From Vicinamibacterales bacterium (GTDB taxonomy: Bacteria > Acidobacteriota > Vicinamibacteria > Vicinamibacterales > UBA2999), in the NCBI GenBank assembly GCA_030680175.1, contig JAUXWO010000117.1, positions 62,001 to 126,000 of the forward strand: DNA of 64,000 nt, given 5' to 3'. Shown one piece after another: positions 39,166-47,179 of this stretch. The number at the start of each line of letters is the position of its first letter. Position 1 is the stretch's first letter. Position numbers and translations under genes: made by a program. Below the pieces are notes generated by a model. It was not told the DNA's origin, did not search any database, and was given only the letters and a program-made list of their open reading frames with translations.

Positions 39166-40098
39166 GTGAACGGCACGATCGCCAACACGCATCCCGACTG
39201 GTTCGACTTCCTCGCGACGAGGACGTTCTGGCCGGAGGTCAACTTCTGGAACCCCTCGGACTTCTACGCTTTCCACGGCAAGCCCGGCAGCCCGTTCTTC
39301 TTCCGGTTGCTCTCGCCGCGCAACGCCATTGGCGGGTTCGGCTACGTCCAGAGCTTTGCCAAGCTCCCGGAGTGGCTGGCGTGGGAGTGTTTCGGACAGG
39401 GCAACGGGTCCGCGACCTTCGAGGGGATGAGCGCTCGCCTGGCCGAGCTGCGGGCCAGGAACAACATCAGGGGTGGTTCCGAGCTCAAGCAGATCGGCTG
39501 CATCATCCTCCGCGATGCGGTCTTCTTCCCGCCCGAGATGTGGGTGAAGCAGCCTTCGGACTGGGGACGGCAGAACCTCCGCTACAAGGGCTACCCCCTT
39601 CACGAGGGCGAGGGCGCGCGCGTCTGGAACGACTGCCTGCCTCTGGCGGCGCTGCTGATGGAGAAGGCCGGCATCGAGCTGCCCGAGGTCCGCGAGCAAC
39701 CGCGCTACGGCGAACCGGTCCTCGTCCGCCAACGCCTCGGCCAGGGCGCGTTCCGCGTCGCCGTTACCGAGGCCTACGACCGCGCCTGCGCGGCGACGCG
39801 AGAGCACTCCCTGCCCGCCCTCGAGGCCGCGCACATCAAGCCCTTCGCGCTCGAAGGGCCGCACACCGTGAACAACGGGTTGCTCCTGCGTTCCGACCTG
39901 CACCGCCTGTTCGACCGCGGCTACGTCACGGTGACGCCTGAGCACCGCCTCGTCGTCGGAGGGCGCCTGAAGGAGCACTTCGACAACGGGAAGAGCTACT
40001 ACCCGCTGCACGGCAGTGTCGTGGCGCTTCCAAAGCGCGTGGCGGACCATCCCGATCCCGAGCTCCTTCGGTGGCACAACGAGAGGTTTCTGGGGTAG
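39166..40098 (+). CDS. HNH endonuclease with possible modified-base-binding N-terminal domain
   Basis: A 310-residue protein. The GTG at 39166 is chosen because GGGAGG sits 4 nt upstream; a longer frame from 38443 is a drmC shadow. The C-terminal HNH motif is complete: H223 (AAHIKPF), N236/N237 (VNNGLLL) and H246 (LHRLFDRG). The N-terminal 170 residues (PSDFYAF...SPFFFRLLSPRNAIGGFGYV...LPEWLAWECFG) resemble EVE/PUA-like domains that read modified bases. Restriction of modified phage DNA is the likely role, complementing McrBC and DISARM. Confidence 0.82.
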   Translation: MNGTIANTHPDWFDFLATRTFWPEVNFWNPSDFYAFHGKPGSPFFFRLLSPRNAIGGFGYVQSFAKLPEWLAWECFGQGNGSATFEGMSARLAELRARNNIRGGSELKQIGCIILRDAVFFPPEMWVKQPSDWGRQNLRYKGYPLHEGEGARVWNDCLPLAALLMEKAGIELPEVREQPRYGEPVLVRQRLGQGAFRVAVTEAYDRACAATREHSLPALEAAHIKPFALEGPHTVNNGLLLRSDLHRLFDRGYVTVTPEHRLVVGGRLKEHFDNGKSYYPLHGSVVALPKRVADHPDPELLRWHNERFLG

Positions 40099-40135
40099 GT
40101 CCAGACCCCCCCCCGTGACCTCATCTGTCACGGCC

Positions 40136-40954
40136 ATGACGTACGCTTGTGCTCGCGAGGGGTGCTCTCGGGATGTATTCACGGAGCAGGCGCGCGTGCG
40201 TCTGTTCTCGGCTACTGGTCGCCCTAGATTCAATGGCTGTTTTTCAGGCGTTCTTCGACGCTGGCGGTTTCTCTCAGAGTTGGCGGGCCTTATTCTGCGG
40301 CATACAAACCGGGACTTTTCGCAGAGCGCATTCTTGGATGGTTTTCGTGCTGTTGATGCCCAGTTCGAGTATCACGAGCGCGTCGGGCATCCGTACGCGA
40401 TCTGCGCACTTCAGTGCATAACGGCCGTCTTGAAATGGATGTCTAGGAAGCATCCGAAGGACGACGTCATGTTTGTGTTCGAGAAGGGCGATCCCCATCA
40501 GGATGAAATCATTCAGATGCTGCGACGGGATCGAATCGACTTGGGCATCGATCCGATATTCGCCGAGAAACGCTGGCACGTGGGTGAATCCATTCGCGTC
40601 CTGCGGCCGCTGGAATGCGCTGATTTCCTAGCCTATGAGCACCATAAGGTGTTGATGGACGCATATCTTCGCTCCAAGGGCACTGCGCGTACTTCGCTAT
40701 GGGCACTACAGGAGAAAGGCGCTTACTTTGGCGTTGAGGGTCGAGCAAACTCCGTCATCGACGGAAGGTTCTTCGAGTTAAGCGCGAGAGGCTTCAATCT
40801 GCCACGCCGTGCCGGGGCTCCGATGATTGAGATCCCATACGAGTTCAATGTACTAAAGGACGCGCTCAAGAGTCAGTTTCTCGCGAGCCCCGTGGAACGC
40901 CAAATCAAGGTCGTCCCGCGTCCTGATCCGCTTCCTAAACTAAAGGGCGCCTAA
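40136..40954 (+). pseudogene. DUF3800-like gene, apparently lacking its 5' end
   Basis: From about residue 50 of this frame onward (RWRFLSELAGLILRHTN, YAICALQCITAVLKW, VMFVFEKGDPHQDEI, RPLECADFLAYEHHK) the protein follows the DUF3800 family. The family's N-terminal strand with the conserved aspartate (xxDESG) and the following 60 or so residues are missing. The first 45 residues here (MTYACAREGCSRDV...) match nothing in it. The gene is either 5'-truncated or frameshifted. Low GC matches the nested block, suggesting separate acquisition. An attC-like pair of core sites flanks its 3' end. Confidence 0.55.
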
Positions 40955-41051
40955 CGGGATTCGGCGCGTCGCTTGGATTTGTCGCGTCGCCATCTGTTCC
41001 CTCGCGTTCTACTTCATTCTTCGGCACGGTGATGATCCGCTTCGTTAGGTT
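40949..41051 (+). other. Possible integron attC-like site
   Basis: GCCTAAC (40949-40955, overlapping the stop of the DUF3800-like gene) and GTTAGGT (41045-41051) fit the RYYYAAC and GTTRRRY cores and are complementary at 6 of 7 positions, about 90 nt apart. Inner arms are only weakly complementary (GGAT/ATCC). No integrase is in the window. The rest of the 40955-41224 gap holds no gene I can support. Confidence 0.25.
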
Positions 41052-41224
41052 CGTCAGGCGGCCGAATACTCTGGGGCCACGGATCGAGCGGCGAGAGACG
41101 TTCCGTGCACTCATTACACCTGTGCTGCAGGATCTGGCCGACGCCATCGATCACCTGGTGAGACTCGAGGGGAGGGCTTGCTCACGCCTCCCGACGACGC
41201 TACTATCGGGCAGGGAGGGTCGCC

Positions 41225-41407
41225 ATGACGGATCAGGTGAAGGAAGCGGTGGCGCGATTGACTCGCACGATCCGCGAGATCCAGGACTCGTCCGGCCCGC
41301 CCGTCGTCCGCCGGCAAGAGGGCGACTTCTACACGTTCTCCACTCCTGGATTCCCCAGGCCGGTAACGCCCGACTCGGAGACGCCCCAGGGGCCCGAGCG
41401 CAAGTAG
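41225..41407 (+). CDS. Small hypothetical protein (60 aa)
   Basis: A short acidic-to-neutral ORF with an N-terminal amphipathic helix (VKEAVARLTRTIREIQD) and a Pro-rich tail. GGGAGG sits 6 nt before the ATG, which supports translation. I do not recognise the family. Confidence 0.45.
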   Translation: MTDQVKEAVARLTRTIREIQDSSGPPVVRRQEGDFYTFSTPGFPRPVTPDSETPQGPERK

Positions 41408-41436
41408 TTTCGCGGACCTGCCAATCGCCGCAGCTC

Positions 41437-41499
41437 ATGGCTCAGGGCACCGGCATAGAGTGGACCGAGTCCACCTGGAATCCGGTCACCGGCTGGGTT
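41437..41499 (+). pseudogene. 5' fragment of a DUF5131 (phage Gp37/Gp68-type) gene
   Basis: The frame reads MAQGTGIEWTESTWNPVTGW. The DUF5131 family begins with the same IEWTxxTWNPVTGC, the last residue being the first cluster cysteine. The match ends exactly at that codon, where the sequence switches to the reverse complement of a parE-like gene. Only about 20 codons remain. Confidence 0.65.
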
Positions 41500-41569
41500 G
41501 CTCGAGTTCGTAGTAGTGTGCCGCGTCGTTGAGTTCGCGCTCAGCCAACTCGTTGAACGTGACGAGCAC
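41490..41569 (-). pseudogene. 5' fragment of a ParE/RelE-type toxin gene
   Basis: Starting at GTG 41569, six bases after the antitoxin stop codon region, the frame reads LVTFNELAERELNDAAHYYE, then ELEQP and a stop. This is the N-terminal helix-strand segment of ParE-type toxins that follow this antitoxin family. The remaining 70 or so residues are gone, cut at the same point as the DUF5131 fragment. Confidence 0.65.
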
Positions 41570-41572
41570 GGC

Positions 41573-41794
41573 TCAGATCCGCGATTGAGCGTCCCGGAAC
41601 ACGTCGGCGGCGGGCCGAGCCGAGAGCGTCCCAGCATCCTGCGCGTCCGCCCGTCGCTGCGCCTCTTCCGCCCAGATCCGGGCATTCTCGTCTGGCGCAA
41701 GATTGTCGAGGCTGCTCAGCAGACGCTCGGCGAGGCGCGCCCGGCCCTTGGGGTCGAGCTTCAGCGCTTCAGCTTCGAGATCCTCGAACGTCAT
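41573..41794 (-). CDS. Addiction-module antitoxin (TIGR02574-type)
   Basis: A 73-residue protein starting at the ATG at 41794: MTFEDLEAEALKLDPKGRAR, then LAERLLSSLD and a helix with EEAQRRADAQDAGTL and SARPAADVF. This is the pattern of small 'putative addiction module component' antitoxins. A longer upstream extension (to 41872) looks unrelated. Its toxin gene downstream is only a fragment, so the antitoxin is orphaned. Confidence 0.75.
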   Translation of the reverse strand: MTFEDLEAEALKLDPKGRARLAERLLSSLDNLAPDENARIWAEEAQRRADAQDAGTLSARPAADVFRDAQSRI

Positions 41795-41868
41795 TGAATC
41801 ATTCCACGCTCGATACGGCTTCACCGACCCGCGTTGGGTGTTCCGCGTTGCACACTGCATCGGGACGC

Positions 41869-42198
41869 TCACCGCCGCTCGAGCGCGTCGATCCGGGTCG
41901 CGTGATTCTCGAGGGCGGCGTCGTGGTCGCCGAACCGTGTCGTCACGGCGTCGTGGATCTCCACAAGCTGCCGGCTGATGTGCTCGAGCGTCGCGCCATA
42001 GCCTTCAGCCGCTCGCTGAACGAGGTCGCCGAACTCCTCGACCTGCACCTTGCGCTGGACCTCGAGCCGGTCGAAGCGCTGATCGACCGCATCGAACCGC
42101 CGGTCCACCGCATCGAATCGCCGGTCCACCGAAGCGCTGAGCGCATCCAGCTTCCGCTCCACGCCATCGAGCCGCTCACGCACGTTCTGGTTCCCCAC
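41869..42198 (-). CDS. Short coiled-coil protein
   Basis: A 109-residue protein. GTG 42198 is chosen because GGAGGT lies 6 nt upstream. The sequence is almost entirely heptad-repeat coiled coil, with a tandem repeat of RRFDAVD-type units (residues about 24-42). Such proteins occur near phage tail-fibre or mobile-element genes, but no function can be assigned. Confidence 0.55.
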   Translation of the reverse strand: MGNQNVRERLDGVERKLDALSASVDRRFDAVDRRFDAVDQRFDRLEVQRKVQVEEFGDLVQRAAEGYGATLEHISRQLVEIHDAVTTRFGDHDAALENHATRIDALERR

Positions 42199-42398
42199 GT
42201 TCGCACCTCCGGTCGCCTTCAAGTGCGAATCCCGCGCCAACGCGCCTTTGCTCCAGAATTCGTCGATCTGGTCGTGTGCGCCTGCATCGAGTACGCAGAG
42301 TCTGCCAGCCTCGGCCCGCATGCCAGTGGCAGATTCTGCTGCGGACTCGGCGCCGGTGCCAGCCTCCGGACGACGATACCATCGTCCCGCCAGGGACA

Positions 42399-42506
42399 GA
42401 TCACCAGATAGATCGGAGATCAGAAGATAGATCTGACATCTGAACATCTCACATCCATCACCACATCACCACATCAGCAGATCGAAAGATTCTATCTATC
42501 TATCTC
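42399..42506. repeat. Family A repeat, right side of the defence island
   Basis: CAGAAGATAGATCTGACATC, then CACATCCATCACCACATCACC. It is a direct-orientation match to 14049-14126 with only a few differences. Its end (TCTATCTATCTATCTCCC) supplies the last codons of the glucosidase gene. Confidence 0.8.
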
Positions 42507-45192
42507 CCACCGACTCCCTCGGCGTGACGCCCACCTGCTGAATCAGCTTCGCCACCAGGCCCGTCCAGCCGGTCTGCTGGCTGGCGCCGAGGCCGGCGCC
42601 GGTGTCGCCGTGGAAGTACTCGTGGAAGAGCAGATGGTCCTGCCACAGCGGATCCTGCCGGAACTTGGCGTGGGTGAACGCCGGGCGGACGCCGTTCCCA
42701 TCGCGCAGGAAGATGCCGATCAGCCGGCGCGAGATCTCCGCCGACACCTCCCACAGGTCCTTCATCCGCCCCGAGCCGGCCGGGCACTCCACCGTGAAGT
42801 TCGGGCCGTGATAGTGGAAGAACTTCTGCAGCGACTCGATCGCCAGGTAGTTGATCGGGAACCAGACCGGCCCCCTCCAGTTGGAGTTGCCGCCGAAGAT
42901 GCCGCTCCGCGACTCCCCGGGCTCGTAGGCCACCCGGTACTCCTGCCCGTCGAGGTGCAGGACGTAGGGCTCGGCGCCGTGCCGCGCCGACAGCGAGCGG
43001 ATGCCGTGCGGCGACAGGAACTCCGCCTCGTCGAGCACCCGGCCCAGCACACGGCGGAGCTGCTCCGGCCCGAGCACCGACAGCAAGCGTCGTCTTCCCA
43101 AGCCAGGGACGTCGATCTCGGCCACGTTGCGGCACAGGTCTGGCCGGTTGCGCAGGAACCAGTCCATCCGGCGGCGGAACCCGGGCAACCGCTCCAGCGT
43201 CTCCGGCTCCAGCGTCTCCACGGCGAACAGGGCGATCAGCCCGACGATGGAGCGGACCTTCAGGGGGAAGGACCGGACGCCGGGGAAGTGGGCGACGTTG
43301 TAGAACCAGCCGTCCGTCTCATCCCAGAGCGGGACGTCGGCCGTGCCGATGTGGTTCATGGCATCGGCGATGTGCAGGAAATGCTCGAAGAACTTGCTCG
43401 CCATGTCCTCGTAAGCGGGCTTCGTCAGCGCCAGCTCGAGGGCGATGGTCAACATGTTCAGGCAGTACATGGCCATCCAGGCGGTGGCGTCCGACTGCTC
43501 CAGGTGTCCGCCGCGCGGCAGCGGCTGGCTGTGGTCGAAGACGCCGATGTTGTCCAGGCCCATGAAGCCGCCCTGGAAGATGTTGTTGCCCTCGGCGTCC
43601 CTGCGATTGACCCACCAGGTGAAGTTCAGCAGCAGCTTCTGGAACACGCGCTCGAGGAAGTCGGTGTCGCCCTCGCCCCGGTGCCGCCGGTCGATCTGGT
43701 AGACACGCCAGCAGGCCCAGCCATGCACGGGCGGGTTCACATCGCTGAAGCTCCACTCGTAGGCGGGCATCTGTCCGTTGGGGTGCAGATACCACTCCCG
43801 AAGAAGGACGAGCAGCTGCTCCTTGGCGAACCCGGCGTCCACGACGGCCAGCGGAATGCAGTGGAAGGCGGTGTCCCATGCCGCGAACCAGGGAAACTCC
43901 CACTTGTCCGGCATCGAGAGCACCTCGCCCGCGCTGACGTGCTGCCAGTCGAGGTTGCGGACGCGCGACCGCTTTGGCGACGGGTACGCCGGATCGCCGG
44001 CGAGCCACTGCCGCACGTCGTACAGGTAAGTCTGCTTCGTCCAGAGCAGGCCGGCGAAGGCTTGACGCTGCACATGACGCTGATCGTCCGTGAGGTGGCC
44101 AGGCTGAATCGCGTTGTAGAAGGCGTCCGCCTCGTCGCGGCGTCGCGCCAACGTCTCGTCGAAGCCGCCGAATGGATCCGGGATCTGGTCGGTCAGGCGG
44201 AGGCGGATGGTGGCGGACTCGCCTGGCTGAAGGTCGAAGCGGTAGCGTGCCGCGGCTTTCGTGCCGTGCCCGTTCGGATTCACCGCATCGGCCGCGCCGT
44301 GGACGACGAAGTCGTTGATGCCGTCCTTGACGTAGGGCGAGTGGTTGGCGACGCCGAAGAGCCGCGCACGGTTCGTCTCCACCTCGGTGAACAGCAGCTC
44401 CGGCGCGCCTTCGCAGTAGAGCCGGTTGGGCGTCAGACGGTCGCGGCCGGAGGAAACCGAAAGGCTCGACCAGCCGTTCGGACCCGCCGGACCTGTCGGA
44501 CCTGCCGGACCTGTCGGACCTGTCGGACCTGTGCAGACCTCCGGCCGTCGATCGTCCAGGCCCCACGCCCACGTGTTGCGGAACCAGAGCGTCGGCAGGA
44601 GATCAAGCCGGGCGGCGTCCGGCCCGCGGTTGGTGGCCGTGACGAGCACCAGCATGTCCTCCGGCCATGCCTTGGCGTACTCCACCGTCACGTCGAAGTA
44701 GCGGTCGTCGTCGAAGACGCCGGTGTCGATCAGCTCGTATTCCGGGTCGTCGTACCCGCGACGTTGATTCTCGGCCTCCAGCTGTTCGTACGGGAATGGC
44801 GCCTGCGGATAGCGGTAGACGAACCGCATATAGGAGTGCGTTGGCGTGCTGTCGAGGTAGTGGTAGTACTCCTTGACGTCCTCGCCGTGGTTGCCCTGGG
44901 GGCCGCTGAGGCCGAAGAGCCGCTCCTTGAGGATCGGGTCCCGGCCGTTCCAGAGGGCGAGGGCGAAGCAGAGCCGCTGGTCGCGATCGCAGATCCCGCC
45001 GAGGCCGTCCTCACCCCAGCGATAGGCCCTCGACCGTGCGTGGTCGTGCGGAAAATAGGTCCAGGGGTTTCCGTCGCGGCTGTAGTCCTCGCGCACCGTG
45101 CCCCAGGCCCGCTCGCTCAGGTAAGGCCCCCAGCGCTTCCAGTCGGTCACTCGGGCGCGGTCGTCCTCGAGGCGCTGTCGTTCTGGATCCAT
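42496..45192 (-). CDS. MGH1-like / GH63-related glucosidase
   Basis: An 898-residue cytoplasmic glycoside hydrolase of the MGH1-like/GH63 (alpha/alpha-six barrel) group. Family landmarks are [45 protein letters not shown] and [18 protein letters not shown], written here as scattered blocks. It probably hydrolyses alpha-glucosides or glucosylglycerate-type compatible solutes. AAGGAG precedes the ATG at 45192. Around residue 225 a Gly-Pro-Thr/Ala collagen-like run is encoded by a GGACCTGTC repeat. The C-terminus runs into a family A repeat. It is divergent from the MDR oxidoreductase gene. Confidence 0.85.
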   Translation of the reverse strand: MDPERQRLEDDRARVTDWKRWGPYLSERAWGTVREDYSRDGNPWTYFPHDHARSRAYRWGEDGLGGICDRDQRLCFALALWNGRDPILKERLFGLSGPQGNHGEDVKEYYHYLDSTPTHSYMRFVYRYPQAPFPYEQLEAENQRRGYDDPEYELIDTGVFDDDRYFDVTVEYAKAWPEDMLVLVTATNRGPDAARLDLLPTLWFRNTWAWGLDDRRPEVCTGPTGPTGPAGPTGPAGPNGWSSLSVSSGRDRLTPNRLYCEGAPELLFTEVETNRARLFGVANHSPYVKDGINDFVVHGAADAVNPNGHGTKAAARYRFDLQPGESATIRLRLTDQIPDPFGGFDETLARRRDEADAFYNAIQPGHLTDDQRHVQRQAFAGLLWTKQTYLYDVRQWLAGDPAYPSPKRSRVRNLDWQHVSAGEVLSMPDKWEFPWFAAWDTAFHCIPLAVVDAGFAKEQLLVLLREWYLHPNGQMPAYEWSFSDVNPPVHGWACWRVYQIDRRHRGEGDTDFLERVFQKLLLNFTWWVNRRDAEGNNIFQGGFMGLDNIGVFDHSQPLPRGGHLEQSDATAWMAMYCLNMLTIALELALTKPAYEDMASKFFEHFLHIADAMNHIGTADVPLWDETDGWFYNVAHFPGVRSFPLKVRSIVGLIALFAVETLEPETLERLPGFRRRMDWFLRNRPDLCRNVAEIDVPGLGRRRLLSVLGPEQLRRVLGRVLDEAEFLSPHGIRSLSARHGAEPYVLHLDGQEYRVAYEPGESRSGIFGGNSNWRGPVWFPINYLAIESLQKFFHYHGPNFTVECPAGSGRMKDLWEVSAEISRRLIGIFLRDGNGVRPAFTHAKFRQDPLWQDHLLFHEYFHGDTGAGLGASQQTGWTGLVAKLIQQVGVTPRESVGDR
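44479..44533. repeat. GGACCTGTC/GGACCTGCC tandem repeat inside the glucosidase gene
   Basis: Six 9-bp units, in frame, encode (Gly-Pro-Thr/Ala)n on the minus strand. They are related in style to the GGTGCC-type family D repeats between genes and to 62297-62345. Confidence 0.8.
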
Positions 45193-45244
45193 GCGGCTCC
45201 TTCATTGTGCTCGAAGAAGTCGACTTAGGATATGAGCGACGATC

Positions 45245-46249
45245 ATGAAAGCCGCCGTCTATCGGACATACGGACCGCCGAGCGTCGTGCGCGTCGAAGA
45301 CGTGCCGACACCTCAGCCGAAGGACCACGAGGTCCTGATCAGGATCAGCGCCAGCACCGTCTCGTCCGCGGACTGGCGGGTGCGCAGCCTCGAGCTGCCC
45401 AGGGGATTTGGCCTCTTCGCGCGCCCGGTCTTCGGGCTGTTCGGGCCGCGACAGCCCATCCTCGGCACCGAGCTCGCGGGCACGATCGAGGCCGTCGGTC
45501 GCGCCGTCACGCGCTTTCAGGCCGGCGAGGCGGTCTTCGCCTTTCCCGGATCCGCGCTGGGATGTCACGCCGAGTACCGCACGATGCCCGAGGACGGACG
45601 AATCGCGCGGATCCCGGCCGGCCTCACCTTCGACGAGGCCGCCGCCCTGTCGTTCGGCGGGACGACGGCGCTCTACTACCTGCGCGACCTGGCGCAGGTG
45701 CGCGCGGGCGACGAGGTGCTGATCGTGGGGGCGTCAGGCGCCGTGGGGAGCGCCGCCGTGCAACTCGCCAGGCACTTCGGGGCCCGCGTGACCGGCGTCA
45801 CGAGCACGGCCAACCTGGAATGCGTGCAGGCCCTGGGCGCCGACCGGGTGCTGGACTACACGAAGGAGGACTTCCGCCGCGGCACCGCCACCTGGGACAT
45901 CATCGTCGACACGGTCGGCGCCACGGAGTTCGCCGCGTGCGCGCCGGTGTTGAAGGATGAAGGACGGCTCACCCTGGTGGCCGCCACGCTGCCGCAGATG
46001 CTGGGCTCCATGCGGAGACGACGACCTGATGGCAAGCGGGTGCTGACGGGGGCCGTGAAGGAGCGCGTGGAGGACCTGCTCGTCCTGCAGGCGCTCGCCG
46101 CGGAGGGCCACTTCAGGCCCCTCATCGATCGCCGCTACCCGCTCAACGAGATCGCCGCCGCCCACGCCTACGTGGACACCGGGCGCAAGCGGGGCAGCGT
46201 CGTCATCACGATGGGCCCGGCGGCGGAGGCCGCTACGCCTTCTCCTTGA
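45245..46249 (+). CDS. NAD(P)-dependent alcohol dehydrogenase / quinone oxidoreductase (MDR family)
   Basis: A 334-residue medium-chain dehydrogenase/reductase. The GroES-like N-terminal domain is followed by the Rossmann domain with VGASGAVGSAAVQLAR (about residue 160), which binds NADPH. The cysteine-rich structural zinc lobe of classic alcohol dehydrogenases is absent, so it is nearer the zinc-independent quinone-oxidoreductase branch. Substrate unknown. ATG 45245 is supported by alignment. Its 3' end overlaps the convergent cytochrome gene by 17 bp. Confidence 0.87.
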   Translation: MKAAVYRTYGPPSVVRVEDVPTPQPKDHEVLIRISASTVSSADWRVRSLELPRGFGLFARPVFGLFGPRQPILGTELAGTIEAVGRAVTRFQAGEAVFAFPGSALGCHAEYRTMPEDGRIARIPAGLTFDEAAALSFGGTTALYYLRDLAQVRAGDEVLIVGASGAVGSAAVQLARHFGARVTGVTSTANLECVQALGADRVLDYTKEDFRRGTATWDIIVDTVGATEFAACAPVLKDEGRLTLVAATLPQMLGSMRRRRPDGKRVLTGAVKERVEDLLVLQALAAEGHFRPLIDRRYPLNEIAAAHAYVDTGRKRGSVVITMGPAAEAATPSP

Positions 46250-46658
46250 TGTGGCACGTGGCGCACCGCACCGGCGCCACCACCTTCGTCGCCGCCTTCG
46301 CGTTCAGCTCGATGTGGCAGTCGATGCACACGCCCTTGCGCGCCAGCGCATCATGGAATGCGTCGCGGTTCGACGTCTTCATGGGCGCGGCCGGCTTCGC
46401 TACATGGCACGTCGAACAGGCCTGGTGGGGCGTCTTCATCGGCATGCCCGGCCGCGCGGGGTGATGGCACGTTTCGCACGCCGCCTTACGGTCGTGCGCG
46501 TGCAGCTTGTGCTCGAACGTCACGACCCCGATCGTGGCGCGCTTCATGAGCACCGTGTCTGGTTCCTTGGCCGTTTGCGCCTGGAGCCAGACAGCGGTCA
46601 CGCCGATCGCAAGCACGCAGGCGAGAACCACGAGCACGAACGAAGGGTGACGGCGCAT
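46233..46658 (-). CDS. Small tetraheme c-type cytochrome (cytochrome c7/c3-like)
   Basis: A 141-residue exported protein with an N-terminal signal peptide or anchor (FVLVVLACVLAIGVTAVWLQAQ) and four CxxCH heme-binding motifs: CETCH, CSTCH, CIDCH and CATCH. Additional histidines (FEHKLHAHD, CETCHH) can be distal ligands. It should shuttle electrons in the periplasm. No partner oxidoreductase is adjacent. It overlaps the MDR gene at the 3' end. Confidence 0.88.
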   Translation of the reverse strand: MRRHPSFVLVVLACVLAIGVTAVWLQAQTAKEPDTVLMKRATIGVVTFEHKLHAHDRKAACETCHHPARPGMPMKTPHQACSTCHVAKPAAPMKTSNRDAFHDALARKGVCIDCHIELNAKAATKVVAPVRCATCHIKEKA

Positions 46659-47179
46659 GTCTACCTCACATCTCTGGGCCGTCCGTGCAGCGGCGGGGAC
46701 CTCACCACACGGCCAGCTGTGATGGCTTCGAGCCTAGCATGGCGCCGGGCTCGTCGAGTGCGCGAAACCAGACAGGCCCTCCGGCGGGCACGGACGTGGC
46801 TCGGCGATGTAAAAGAATGTCCGCACTTGTCGCCGCCGCGGGATCCGCGCACGCGCTTTCCTCGATGGGACACTCGCGATCGCACGTCGCGACTGCGTTG
46901 CAATTGATCACACCGGTGGCCTGTGGTCACTTGACTCGTGTGCTTCACAGCCCTAGGCTCTCAGAAGTGACACGAGGCACTCGCACGACGCGCACACACA
47001 CGTCGCATCGTCGTCAGAGTCCACGCGACGGCCGTGCGGGCCCCCAACGATTGGCGCTCCCCGCGCCCGCCTCGCCCACCCCTTCGACGACACGCTCAGA
47101 CGAATCTCTTCGCGGCCACGCGCGCCCGCGTCCCGCCCGCCCGCCCCACTTCGCTCCCGTCACAAAGGACAGGTACTAC
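46659..47179. other. Intergenic region upstream of the S9 peptidase gene
   Basis: A 521-bp gap. The frame of the peptidase stays open across it, but the translation is Arg/Ser/Pro-rich without homology-like pattern and precedes a clear signal peptide, so I treat it as non-coding. A TTGACT at 46931 followed after 17 bp by TAGGCT could be a weak promoter. Nothing else is seen. Confidence 0.5.

Noticed and set aside
46685-47179. 165-residue extension of the S9 peptidase
   Set aside because: A proper signal peptide begins at 47180, so the upstream open frame is not expected to be translated.
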